A stretch of DNA of 50,251 nt from Hydrogenophilaceae bacterium. Its GTDB lineage: Bacteria > Pseudomonadota > Alphaproteobacteria > Caulobacterales > Aquidulcibacteraceae. The stretch spans positions 1 to 50,251 of the forward strand of contig JACAEE010000055.1 in NCBI GenBank assembly GCA_013389015.1, written 5' to 3'. Within the stretch, counting starts at the first letter, position 1; each line of letters opens with the position of its first letter. The translations under genes and the position numbers were made by a program. This document shows positions 40,943-49,819 of the stretch, one piece after another. A model generated the notes under the pieces. The model worked only from the letters and a program-made list of their open reading frames with translations, was not told where the DNA came from and made no database searches.

Positions 40943-43030
40943 ATGACGCACGAATTAGAGGGCCTCGCCGCCCTGCTCTCGCCGCGCTCGATCGCGCTCG
41001 TCGGCGCCACAGACCGATCGATCTGGTCGCTGGCGGCCTATGAAAATCTGCGCCGGTTCGGATTCGAAGGGCGCGTTCACCTGGTCAATCCGAAGGGCGG
41101 CGTCGTGCACGGGCGCGAGGCGGCGACCAGCTGCGCGGCGGTGGGCGAAGAGATCGACGCGGCGTTGCTGATGGTTCCCGAAGCGCGGCTGATCGAAGCG
41201 ATCGCCGATCTGAAGGCCGCCAAGGTGCGCGGCGCCGTGGTGCTGTCCTCGGGCTTCGCCGAGCTGGGCGCAGAAGGCGCGGCGCGCCAGCGCAGCGTGG
41301 CGGAGGCGGCGCGCGCAGCCGGGGTGCGGCTGATCGGTCCCAATTGCCTCGGCCTCGTCAATTTCACGGCTCGCGCGCCGATCTGGACCGTAGCGCTGCG
41401 GCGCCCGCTGCCGAATCCGACGATCGCGATCGTGTCGCAGAGCGGCGCTGTCGGCGGGCAGCTCTGGAACTTCGCTTATCAGCAGCGCGTCGGCGTCACA
41501 CACCTGGTGTCGACCGGCAACGAAGCGGATATCCATGTCGCGGAAGTGATCGACTATCTCGCGCAGCAGCCCGAGCCCCGCGCCATTGCGCTGTTTCTCG
41601 AAACCGTGCGCGATCCGGAGCGGTTCAAGGCCGCGGTGCGGGCAGCGCATGCGGCGGGTAAGCCCGTCGTTGTGCTCAAGATCGGCGCCAGCGAAGCGAC
41701 GGCGCGCGCGGCGCAGGCCCATACCGGCTCGCTGGTCGGGAACGATCGTATCTTCAGCGCGCTTTGTCGCCGGCTTGGCGTCATCCGCGTGCGCTCGGTG
41801 GAGGAATTGATGGTCACCGCCGACCTCGCCTCGCGGCTCAAGGGACCGTTCGCCGGGCGCGGTCTGGCGCTCGCTGCGATGTCAGGCGGCATGTGCGAGA
41901 TCGCGACCGACCAGGCGGAAGAGGACGACGTGCTGCTTCCCGCGCCGACGCCGGAACTCGCGGCGGCGCTGCGCGGCGTGCTGTCCGATTTCGCGACGCC
42001 GGCCAATCCACTCGACGTCACCGGCGCAGCGATGCTCGAGCCCGACCTGATGCGCCGCGCGCTGGCGACGTTGGCGACCGACTCTCGCATCGGCGTGACC
42101 ACCTTCGTGTTCGACATTCCCGCGCAGGACGACCAGCACGGCACAGTGCGCCGCTTCCTCACCAGCATCAGCCAGGGCTTCGCCGAGGGGGGCAAGGCGA
42201 GCTTCGTGACCAGCCACGCGCTGGCGGCGGTGAGCGCCGAGGCGCGCGCGCTCGCAGAGGCGTGCGGCGTGCTCTATTCCGGCGGCGGCTTGCGCCATTG
42301 CCTTACGGCGCTCGGGCGCATCCTCAGCGCGTCGCCCCCGCGTGAGGAAGGCGCGGCGCCGCGCCTGGCGGAGGAAACGCCGCGCACCGAACGCGAAACC
42401 CTCGACTATCTGGGCAGGATGGGCGCGCCGGTGATTCCGGCAACGCTGGCGTGCACGCGCGCCGAGGCGGTAGGCGCCGCGCGTGCGCTCGATGCGCCCG
42501 TCGTCCTCAAGATCGCCTCGCGCGACATTCAGCACAAGACCGAGATTGGCGGAGTGGCGCTCAATCTGATCGGAGACGATGCGGTCGGCGCGGCGTTCGA
42601 CGCCATTCTCGCGCGTGCGCGCGCGGCAATGCCGGACGCGCGGATCGACGGCGTGATCGTCTCGCCAATGCGCGCGGGCGGGGTGGAGATGTTCGTCGGC
42701 ACGATGCGCGATCCGCAATGGGGCGCGGCGATCGCCGTCGGCCTCGGCGGAGTGTGGGTCGAAGCGCTCAAGGACACGAGCACGCGGCTGTTGCCGCTGA
42801 CGGAAGACGATGCGCTGGAGATGCTGCAAGAATTGCGCGGCGCGGCGCTGCTCGATGGATTCCGCGGCGCGCCGCCAGTGGACCGCATGGCCCTCGCGCG
42901 CGCCATCGTCGCGATCGGGAACGCTGCGCTCGCGCTCGGGCCGACGCTTGTCTCTCTCGAAGTGAACCCGCTGCTGGCGTCGGCCGATCGCGTCGAAGCG
43001 CTCGACGGGTTGGCGGTCTGGGACGATTAG
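40943..43030 (+). CDS. Acyl-CoA synthetase, NDP-forming type
   Basis: The 695-residue protein has the single-chain domain order of NDP-forming acyl-CoA synthetases: CoA-binding Rossmann domain (about 1-145, LVGATDRS), succinyl-CoA-ligase-like domains with phospho-carrier His260 in AHTGSLVG, and a C-terminal ATP-grasp domain (about 470-690, VVLKIASRDIQHKTEIGGV). It forms or uses an acyl-CoA with ATP and ADP via a phosphohistidine. It could conserve energy by releasing the acid from an acyl-CoA product, such as a fragment made by the upstream aldolase. The AAGGA upstream of ATG 40943 is weakly spaced. The stop overlaps that of the convergent dehydrogenase gene. Confidence 0.92.
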   Translation: MTHELEGLAALLSPRSIALVGATDRSIWSLAAYENLRRFGFEGRVHLVNPKGGVVHGREAATSCAAVGEEIDAALLMVPEARLIEAIADLKAAKVRGAVVLSSGFAELGAEGAARQRSVAEAARAAGVRLIGPNCLGLVNFTARAPIWTVALRRPLPNPTIAIVSQSGAVGGQLWNFAYQQRVGVTHLVSTGNEADIHVAEVIDYLAQQPEPRAIALFLETVRDPERFKAAVRAAHAAGKPVVVLKIGASEATARAAQAHTGSLVGNDRIFSALCRRLGVIRVRSVEELMVTADLASRLKGPFAGRGLALAAMSGGMCEIATDQAEEDDVLLPAPTPELAAALRGVLSDFATPANPLDVTGAAMLEPDLMRRALATLATDSRIGVTTFVFDIPAQDDQHGTVRRFLTSISQGFAEGGKASFVTSHALAAVSAEARALAEACGVLYSGGGLRHCLTALGRILSASPPREEGAAPRLAEETPRTERETLDYLGRMGAPVIPATLACTRAEAVGAARALDAPVVLKIASRDIQHKTEIGGVALNLIGDDAVGAAFDAILARARAAMPDARIDGVIVSPMRAGGVEMFVGTMRDPQWGAAIAVGLGGVWVEALKDTSTRLLPLTEDDALEMLQELRGAALLDGFRGAPPVDRMALARAIVAIGNAALALGPTLVSLEVNPLLASADRVEALDGLAVWDD

Positions 43031-44259
43031 AGGCCCAACACCATCTTCGTCATGATGTTGCGCTGAATCTCGTTCGTGCCGGCGTAGATCGTACCGACGC
43101 GATCGTTCAGGTAGCGCAGCGGCGCGATCGCCTGCCAGGGCTCGCCGGCGATGAAGCCATCCTTCGGCGGCGTGAAGACGGGCGTTGGGCCACCGGGCGC
43201 AGCGGCGTGGGGCTGGAATGGCAGCGCGTAAGCGGCCGCAGCTTCGAGCGCGAGTTCGGTGATGTGCTGGCTCAATTCAGTGCCGAGCACTTTCATCATC
43301 GAGGCTGACGCGCCGTTGCGGCGCCCGTGAGACGCGTCCGACATCACACGGAATTCCAATGCCTCCAGCGCGTCGAGCCGGATCTGAGCTTCGGACAGCT
43401 TCGCGGCGAAGGTGGAATCCTCGACCAACGACGCGCCCATTCCGCCGGGCTCGCGACCGGCGAAGGCGGCGATGTCATCGAGGCGCACGCGCAATCCTGG
43501 CGCGTAGGCGGAGCCGCCGCGCTCGTAGTCCAGCAAATATTTCGCGACGCTCCAGCCCTGCCCGATCTCGCCGAGCACGTTCGCCTTGGGCACGCGCACT
43601 TCGTCGAAGAAGATTTGGTTCTGGATGTGCTCGCCGGAGAGCATGATGATCGGCTTGACCACGATGCCGGGCGATTTCATGTCAATGAGAAGGAAGGTGA
43701 TGCCTTGTTGCTGGCGCGCTTCCGTCGACGTGCGCACGAGGCAGAAAATCCAATCGGCGACATGGGCGTGGGTCGTCCAGATTTTCGAGCCGGTGCAGAT
43801 GAGATCATCGCCATCCTCCACCGCGCGCATCTGCAGCGAGGCGAGATCGGACCCGGAATTCGGCTCGGAATAACCCTGGCACCATAAGATGTCGCCACGC
43901 AGCGTACGCGGCAGGAAGTAATCCTTCTGCTCCGGCGTGCCGAACGCCATGATGACATAGGCCACCATGCCCACGCCCATAGGCGAAACCGGCGGCGCCC
44001 CGGCGGCGATGCGCTCGCGCGCGAAGATATAGTGCTGCACCGGCGTCCAGCCGCAGCCGCCATGCTCGACCGGCCAGGCAGGCGCGGCCCAGCCCTGCGC
44101 GTGGAGAATGCGCTGCCATTTGAGCGCAAGCTCATGGTCGGCGTAGACGCTGGTCATCAGCGATCCGGCGCGGCGAATCTCAGGCGTCAGCTTGGCTTTG
44201 AAGAACGCGCGCACCTCCTCCTGGAAGGCGAGATCCTTCGGGCTCCATGTGGCGTCCAT
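43027..44259 (-). CDS. Acyl-CoA dehydrogenase
   Basis: The 410-residue FadE-type enzyme has WPVEHGGCGW, WCQGYSEPNSGSDLASLQMR, GSKIWTTHAHVADW, the helix LLDYERGGSAYAP and the C-terminal IYAGTNEIQRNIMTKMVLGL. It differs from the four dehydrogenases of the left block and includes an insert around PGGPTPVFTPPKDG near the C-terminus. It is last in an operon with a thiolase-fold gene, a DUF35 gene and a molybdopterin oxidoreductase gene. Confidence 0.93.
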   Translation of the reverse strand: MDATWSPKDLAFQEEVRAFFKAKLTPEIRRAGSLMTSVYADHELALKWQRILHAQGWAAPAWPVEHGGCGWTPVQHYIFARERIAAGAPPVSPMGVGMVAYVIMAFGTPEQKDYFLPRTLRGDILWCQGYSEPNSGSDLASLQMRAVEDGDDLICTGSKIWTTHAHVADWIFCLVRTSTEARQQQGITFLLIDMKSPGIVVKPIIMLSGEHIQNQIFFDEVRVPKANVLGEIGQGWSVAKYLLDYERGGSAYAPGLRVRLDDIAAFAGREPGGMGASLVEDSTFAAKLSEAQIRLDALEALEFRVMSDASHGRRNGASASMMKVLGTELSQHITELALEAAAAYALPFQPHAAAPGGPTPVFTPPKDGFIAGEPWQAIAPLRYLNDRVGTIYAGTNEIQRNIMTKMVLGL

Positions 44260-44272
44260 CGTGCGACCCTTT

Positions 44273-45442
44273 TCACAACGCCGCCTTTGTACCGAAGAGA
44301 GCGGAACTGACCAGGGTGGAGGCAGGCCCGCCCGTCACCAGACAGACCTTCGCGCCCGGCACGGGATTGGCGGATTCGCCGCGCAATTGGCGCACCGCCT
44401 CAACCGTGCCGCCGATGCCGTGCACGAATCCCTCCGCTAGGCATCCGCCGTCGGTGTTGATCGGCAGCTTGCCGTCGGGCGCCCGCAGATTCTCGATTGT
44501 GCAGAACGCTGCGGCGGTTTCGGGCGTGCAGAAGCCGTGCTGGATGAGCGCGCCGACCGCGGGGCCGCTGAAGTTCTCATAGATCTGCGCGACATCGACG
44601 TCCTTGTGGGTCAGACCGCTCGAGTCCCAAAGCCGCCGCGCGACCGAAGAAAATCCGGCCAGCGGAAACTCCTCCTCGCTGTAATTTTCCCAGCACACGC
44701 CCCCTGGCCCGGCTGCGCCTTGGGCGACGCCGAGAAGATAAATCGGCTCGCGCTTGAGATCGCGCGCGCGTTCGGCGGAAGTCACGAGGATGGCCGCAGC
44801 GCCGTCGGTTTCGCGCGAACAATTGAACAGTCGATACGGCTCAACGATCCAGCGCGAGTTCTGAATGTCTTCAAGGCTCACCGTGTTCTCAAACGCCATG
44901 GCGCGCGGATTGTTGCGCGCGTGCAGGTAGTCGACGGCGGATATCGCGTCCATCGCGTCGCGCGGGACGCCGAGCGTTTCGATCATGCGCTGAGTGCGGA
45001 AGGCGACAATCTGGGCGGCGACCATCACCCCGCTCGAAGTGAAGTGCGAATTGCGATGGTCCTGCTCGATGGTGACGTTGAAGCGGCCGTAATCGCGCTC
45101 GACCGTGGCGCGATAGACGATGACATGCTCGGCCTGCCCGGTCATGATCGCGGCGGCGGCGACGCCCACAGCGCCGGGAATGGCGCCCCCGCCTCCGCCC
45201 GCGCCTTGCGTCGACCAGCGCAATTCCTTGAGGCCTAGTCCATGCATCAGCGTGGTGCCGTCGTTGCGATCTGGGCCGTAGGAGCAGAAGCCATCGACAT
45301 CCGATGGATCGACGCCCGCGTCCTCGCAGGCGGCGACGATGGCGCGCAGGAGCGCCTTCTGTTCGGAATCCGGCGAAGTCGCCCGCTTGTAGTTCGGCGT
45401 CTGACCGATGCCGGCGATCGCGGTTGCGCCTTTGAGATTCAT
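44273..45442 (-). CDS. Thiolase-fold protein of the SCP-x/Ltp2 type, no catalytic Cys
   Basis: The 389-residue protein is more distant from the other two thiolase-fold proteins than they are from each other. It shares GIGQTPNYKR, DVDGFCSYGPDRND, DVAQIYENFSG and GGCLAEGFVHGIGG. The cysteine position is within GGGGGAIPG (82-90) and again lacks Cys. Start ATG 45442 overlaps the DUF35 stop as ATGA, so the two partner chains are co-translated. It is probably a third aldolase-like enzyme for a different intermediate. Confidence 0.88.
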   Translation of the reverse strand: MNLKGATAIAGIGQTPNYKRATSPDSEQKALLRAIVAACEDAGVDPSDVDGFCSYGPDRNDGTTLMHGLGLKELRWSTQGAGGGGGAIPGAVGVAAAAIMTGQAEHVIVYRATVERDYGRFNVTIEQDHRNSHFTSSGVMVAAQIVAFRTQRMIETLGVPRDAMDAISAVDYLHARNNPRAMAFENTVSLEDIQNSRWIVEPYRLFNCSRETDGAAAILVTSAERARDLKREPIYLLGVAQGAAGPGGVCWENYSEEEFPLAGFSSVARRLWDSSGLTHKDVDVAQIYENFSGPAVGALIQHGFCTPETAAAFCTIENLRAPDGKLPINTDGGCLAEGFVHGIGGTVEAVRQLRGESANPVPGAKVCLVTGGPASTLVSSALFGTKAAL

Positions 45443-45891
45443 CCTGACCGCCCCGATCGCTGCAAGCGCCAGCGCATGACCGCCTGGCCGCCGGTCTTCG
45501 CCGAGGCCGGCTGGATCACGCCTTCGACGCGCGCGCCGATCCTGAGGCCCGTCTCATCACCGACGAGCATACCCATGACCTTCTTATCGCCAGCATGAGG
45601 CAACGCCACGAGCAGCGACACGTAGGGAAGGACGTCCTTCACCTCCGGCGCAAACGCCTGATGGGTGCGGATCCAACTGTAGACGACGCCTTCAGGTTTC
45701 ACCGCCTCCCAGGCGATATCCCATGCGCCGCATGCGGAGCATCGCCACGTGGCGCCCCAGAGCCAAATCCTGCACTTGGCGCAGCGCTGGATTTTGAACT
45801 CGCCTTGGTTGAGCGCGCGCCAATATTCGGCGTCGACGCCATCGAAATACGGGCCGATCGGGCCTATGACGGGCGCTTCGTGCAATTCCAT
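45439..45891 (-). CDS. DUF35 Zn-ribbon/OB-fold protein
   Basis: The 150-residue partner of the adjacent thiolase-fold protein has zinc ligands Cys37, Cys40, Cys51 and Cys54 (RCAKC and RCSAC), then the OB-fold beginning KPEGVVYSWIRT, the same wording as in the other DUF35 protein. The N-terminal 20 residues (PVIGPIGPYFDG) are an extension absent from the first copy. It lies 20 nt after the molybdopterin oxidoreductase gene. Confidence 0.9.
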   Translation of the reverse strand: MELHEAPVIGPIGPYFDGVDAEYWRALNQGEFKIQRCAKCRIWLWGATWRCSACGAWDIAWEAVKPEGVVYSWIRTHQAFAPEVKDVLPYVSLLVALPHAGDKKVMGMLVGDETGLRIGARVEGVIQPASAKTGGQAVMRWRLQRSGRSG

Positions 45892-45911
45892 CGACGTTTC
45901 CTCACTTTAAG

Positions 45912-48062
45912 TCAAAGCCGCAGCCGTTCCACCTCGACGGAAAAACCGTCGAGCCAACTCATGCCCGAGATCTGTTCGGCGGTGGCGGGCGTCGACGGCG
46001 CAATGGCGTTAACGTTGGCGCCGCCGGCCTCGTTGGCGCGCCGCCAGCCGCCGGCATGACCCCAGCCGTGCGGGTAGGTGACGCTGCCCTTGATCACATC
46101 TGCAGTGACATGCACGAAGACATCGACAGCGCCCCAATCGCTTGACACGCGCACCAGATCGCCATCAGCGATGCGGCGTACGGCCGCATCGTCGGGATGC
46201 ATCAACAGAAGCGGCTGATCGGACCGCACGAGCTTCTCGACATTGTGCATCCACGAATTGATCGAGCGGAGCTTGCGCATCGAGAAGAGCCGCAAGCGAT
46301 TGCTTTCGTCAACTTGCGTATTGCGCAGCCGTTCGATCTCCTGGGCCACCAGCGGTTCGAAAAGGTGGATCTTCTTGTCGGCGTGCTTGAGCTTGTCCTG
46401 CATACGGAAGGCCCAGCGGCCGCGTTTGATCACGACGCCATGGGGATGCTGCTTCAGCTTCTCGAGGCTCAGCATCGCCGAGCCTTCGCCCGCGCTCTCC
46501 CCCTCGGGGCCGGTGCGCAGTATCATGTCGGCGGCTTCGAGCGGGCCCATGGCGCCGAAGGCGTCGGCCTTGCCCATGCGCGCTGCGATGTCCTTCAAGA
46601 TATCCAGTTCCGTGCGCGCCTCGCCGCGCGGCGCGACGGCGGCGGGCGCGTATTGCATGTAGGGCCGCACCATGTGGCCGCCGAACAGGATGGGCGCGTC
46701 ATCGCGTTCGAGGAACGTTGTGGCGGGGAGGATGTAGTCGGCGCAGCGTGTCGTCTCGGTCACGTAGAGATCGAGGCAGAACATGAGATCAAGCGCCGCG
46801 AAGGCTTGCGGCAGACGCGCGCCGCCGGGCATCGACATCACCGGATTGGCGCCGCTGACGAGCAGCGCACGCACGCGCCCCTCACCTGGAACAGTGATCT
46901 CATCGAAGAGCGTGGTGCTCGGCAGCGAGCCGACGACGGCGGGTAGCGCGCTGGTGCGCGAAGCGTTGGGCGTATAGCCGGCCATGCCGGCCGCATCCAG
47001 CATATCGGCGGAGCTGGTGGCGCCGTGGCCGAAGCCGGAGCAGCCCCGCTTGTTGAACTTGCCGGCGACGATGTTCAGCGTATTCAGCAGCACATTGGAG
47101 AGCGTCGGAAACGTACCGCGGCAAAGCCCGGTGCGGCACATCGCGGCGGCGCGTTCGGCTGTCGCGAACTCGATAGCGAGTTGGCGAATGTGACTGGCCT
47201 TAACGCCGCAATGCGCGCTCGCTCGCTCCGGCGTGATCGGACTGAGCGCCGCACGCAAGTCGCGCCAGCCGGTCGTCCACTCGGACACGAAGGTCTCGTC
47301 GATTAGCCCGGCTTCATCGATCACGTTAATCATCGCCGCCAGCATCCAGACGTCGCTCGCCGGCAGGATGGGCACGTGCTCGAATCTGCGCGCCGTCTCC
47401 GTGCGGCGAGGATCGATCACGATGACGCGTCCGCGCGCGGCGATGGCGTCAAGATCAGACTTGATCCGCGGCGCGATCATCAGCGAGCCGTGCGATACAA
47501 GCGGATTGGAACCGAAGATGAGGAGGTGATCGCACTCCGGCAGATCGGGAAACGCATAGGACGTCGTGCCGAACAGCAGCTGGTGCGCCAGCAGGACCGA
47601 GGCCGTGTCCTCCGTCTGTGGAGAGAAAGATTTTCGCGCGCCGAGGGCCTGCTGGAAGATCGACGGCGCCATCACGCTGGTCATGCCGAAAGCCGGCGGA
47701 TTGCCGTAAATGAGCGCGAAGGCCTCGGTTCCGTGGTTTGCGAGAAGGGACTGCAGCCGCGCAGCGATATCGTCGAGCGCCTCATCCCAGCTTACGCGCT
47801 TGAACGATCCCGGCGGGCCGACGCGCTTCAGCGGATGGATGACGCGGTCGTCATCGTTGGTGACGTCCGCGATCGCGGGGCCCTTTACGCAGATGTGGCC
47901 TTTCGAGGCGGGATTATCCTTGTCCGGGCGGATGCGGACCACGCGGCCGTTCTCGACCGTTGCGACCATGCCGCAGAGCGCCTCGCAGATCCGGCAATAG
48001 GTGACGTGGTCGCCGTCTTCCCCTGGCGCAGCGCTCCAACGTACGCCTCCTTGATCGAGCAT
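45912..48062 (-). CDS. Molybdopterin oxidoreductase (DMSO reductase family), stand-alone
   Basis: The 716-residue protein has [4Fe-4S] ligands Cys23, Cys26, Cys30 and Cys58 (CRICEALCG), with Glu27 directly after the second cysteine as in the copy at 24789. There is no Tat signal and no partner subunit. The expected metal-ligand region reads FSPQTED (146-152) without Cys or Sec, parallel to FNAGTQD in the other copy. It is first in the operon leading to the DUF35, thiolase-fold and dehydrogenase genes, so it acts on the same branch. A CTATT-ATC-ATTAG palindrome lies 32 bp upstream. Confidence 0.88.
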   Translation of the reverse strand: MLDQGGVRWSAAPGEDGDHVTYCRICEALCGMVATVENGRVVRIRPDKDNPASKGHICVKGPAIADVTNDDDRVIHPLKRVGPPGSFKRVSWDEALDDIAARLQSLLANHGTEAFALIYGNPPAFGMTSVMAPSIFQQALGARKSFSPQTEDTASVLLAHQLLFGTTSYAFPDLPECDHLLIFGSNPLVSHGSLMIAPRIKSDLDAIAARGRVIVIDPRRTETARRFEHVPILPASDVWMLAAMINVIDEAGLIDETFVSEWTTGWRDLRAALSPITPERASAHCGVKASHIRQLAIEFATAERAAAMCRTGLCRGTFPTLSNVLLNTLNIVAGKFNKRGCSGFGHGATSSADMLDAAGMAGYTPNASRTSALPAVVGSLPSTTLFDEITVPGEGRVRALLVSGANPVMSMPGGARLPQAFAALDLMFCLDLYVTETTRCADYILPATTFLERDDAPILFGGHMVRPYMQYAPAAVAPRGEARTELDILKDIAARMGKADAFGAMGPLEAADMILRTGPEGESAGEGSAMLSLEKLKQHPHGVVIKRGRWAFRMQDKLKHADKKIHLFEPLVAQEIERLRNTQVDESNRLRLFSMRKLRSINSWMHNVEKLVRSDQPLLLMHPDDAAVRRIADGDLVRVSSDWGAVDVFVHVTADVIKGSVTYPHGWGHAGGWRRANEAGGANVNAIAPSTPATAEQISGMSWLDGFSVEVERLRL

Positions 48063-48093
48063 GAGCGCTTCCTCTGGGATCGTCCGCCCTTGT

Positions 48094-48106
48094 CTATTAT
48101 CATTAG
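48094..48106. promoter_or_regulatory. CTAWT-N3-AWTAG palindrome between divergent genes
   Basis: CTATT-ATC-ATTAG lies 32 bp from the molybdopterin oxidoreductase start and 85 bp from the GMC oxidoreductase start on the other strand. One arm base deviates from a perfect palindrome. Confidence 0.55.
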
Positions 48107-48190
48107 TTATTGCCCGCCAGGCGCGTTGCGTCCAGCCCCAAACCTATGGCAAGTAGTTTTTCAACGAAAACAACCCGCGGGAGGCCCAAG

Positions 48191-49819
48191 GTGAGCGAGA
48201 CGGCCAGATACGATTACGTGATTGTCGGCGCGGGGGCGGCGGGGTGCGTGCTCGCCCATCGCCTGTCCGAGAATCCGCGGGTCAAGGTCGCGCTCATCGA
48301 GGCCGGCCCGCCGGACTCGCATCCCTTCATTCACATGCCCAAGGGCCTGGCGAAGGTGATGGCCGATCCGAGCCACATCTGGGTGTACACCAGCCATCCC
48401 GAAGCGGGGAACGCGCAAACGCCGGAAGTGTGGGTGCGCGGGCGCGTGCTCGGCGGATCGAGTTCGATCAACGGGATGATGTACGTCCGCGGGCAGCCGG
48501 CGGACTACGACTCGATCGCGGAGACCACTAGCGAGGATTGGAGCTGGAAGCATATCAGCGCGGCTTACAAGGCGCTTGAATCCCATGAACTCGGCGCTGC
48601 TGAAACGCGCGGCGACAGCGGCCCGCTAAATATCACGCTACCCGATCAGCGCGACACGTTGACCGAGGCGATGATGGCGGCCGGCGAGAGGATGGGCTGG
48701 AAGATCAAGGAAGACACCAATTCGCCCGACGACATCGAGGGCCTCGGTTATGCGCCGCGGACCGTGTTCAAGGGACGCAGGCAGAGCGCGGCCGTCGCTT
48801 TCCTCAACCCGATCCGCAGCCGTGCCAACCTCACCATCCTCACAAACGCCACGGCCGACAAAGTCGTGTTCGACGCCGCCAAACGCGCTGTCGCCGTCGA
48901 GATCGTGCGCGAACGCCGGCGCGAGATCGTGCGCGGCGGCGAGATCATCCTGTGCGGCGGCGCCATGGCCTCGCCGGGGATTCTCGAACGCTCAGGCGTG
49001 GGCGATCCCGCGCGTCTCGCCAAACTCGGCGTGCCGGTCGTGCACGCCAACGCAAATGTCGGAGAGAACCTGATCGAGCACCGCGCCATCATCATCCAGT
49101 GGAAACTCAACAAGGACATCTCGCACAACAAGAAATATTACGGCTGGCGGCTGCTGATGTCGGCGATGCAGTATTACCTCTCCCGTTCCGGGCCGATGTC
49201 GGCGGCGGCGTACGAACAGATCGGCTGGTTCAAGACCCAGCCCGGCCTCAACCGGCCGGACGCGCAATTCCTGTTCGCCCCGTTCAGCTTCGATTTCGAC
49301 AAGCAGCGCCAGGATGTGGAGCGCCATCCAGGAATGCACATCACCGCCTACCCGCTACGGCCCACTTCGCGCGGATACGTGCACATCAACACGCTAGACC
49401 CGAATGCGCCGCCGGAGCTCTTCACCAATTACCGCGCCACCGAGGCTGATCGCGCAGCGATGATCGGCGCAGTGAAGGTCGCGCGCAAATTCGTGCAGCA
49501 ACCGCCGCTCGCCCAATATGTTGAGTGCGAAACTATGCCGGGGCCGGGCTACGACACCGACGAGAAGATCCTTGAGGCGTACGACAAGTTCGGCACCTGC
49601 GCGTATCACGCCGTAGGCAGCTGCAGGATGGATCGCAATCCCGAGCACTCGGTCGTCGATCCAGAGCTGCGGGTGCGCGGGGTCTCCAATCTGCGCATCA
49701 TCGACACCTCGGTCATGCCGATCATCCCGTCCGGCAACACCAACGGGCCGACGATGGCTATGGCCTGGCGGGCCGCCGACATCATCCGCCGTCAGCCCAT
49801 GGCGGTCGCGGCGGAATAG
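48191..49819 (+). CDS. GMC-family FAD-dependent alcohol oxidoreductase
   Basis: The 542-residue relative of the GMC enzyme at 7719-9335 has YDYVIVGAGAAGCVLAHRLS at the N-terminus, GGSSSINGMMYVRGQ, and the catalytic pair His473 (CAYHAVGSC) and Asn518 (GNTNGP). The start is GTG 48191, with GGGAGG 6 nt upstream and an N-terminus aligning with its paralogue; earlier in-frame ATGs (48110, 48146) lack such a site and would overlap the promoter region. It probably oxidises another hydroxylated intermediate. Confidence 0.93.
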   Translation: MSETARYDYVIVGAGAAGCVLAHRLSENPRVKVALIEAGPPDSHPFIHMPKGLAKVMADPSHIWVYTSHPEAGNAQTPEVWVRGRVLGGSSSINGMMYVRGQPADYDSIAETTSEDWSWKHISAAYKALESHELGAAETRGDSGPLNITLPDQRDTLTEAMMAAGERMGWKIKEDTNSPDDIEGLGYAPRTVFKGRRQSAAVAFLNPIRSRANLTILTNATADKVVFDAAKRAVAVEIVRERRREIVRGGEIILCGGAMASPGILERSGVGDPARLAKLGVPVVHANANVGENLIEHRAIIIQWKLNKDISHNKKYYGWRLLMSAMQYYLSRSGPMSAAAYEQIGWFKTQPGLNRPDAQFLFAPFSFDFDKQRQDVERHPGMHITAYPLRPTSRGYVHINTLDPNAPPELFTNYRATEADRAAMIGAVKVARKFVQQPPLAQYVECETMPGPGYDTDEKILEAYDKFGTCAYHAVGSCRMDRNPEHSVVDPELRVRGVSNLRIIDTSVMPIIPSGNTNGPTMAMAWRAADIIRRQPMAVAAE

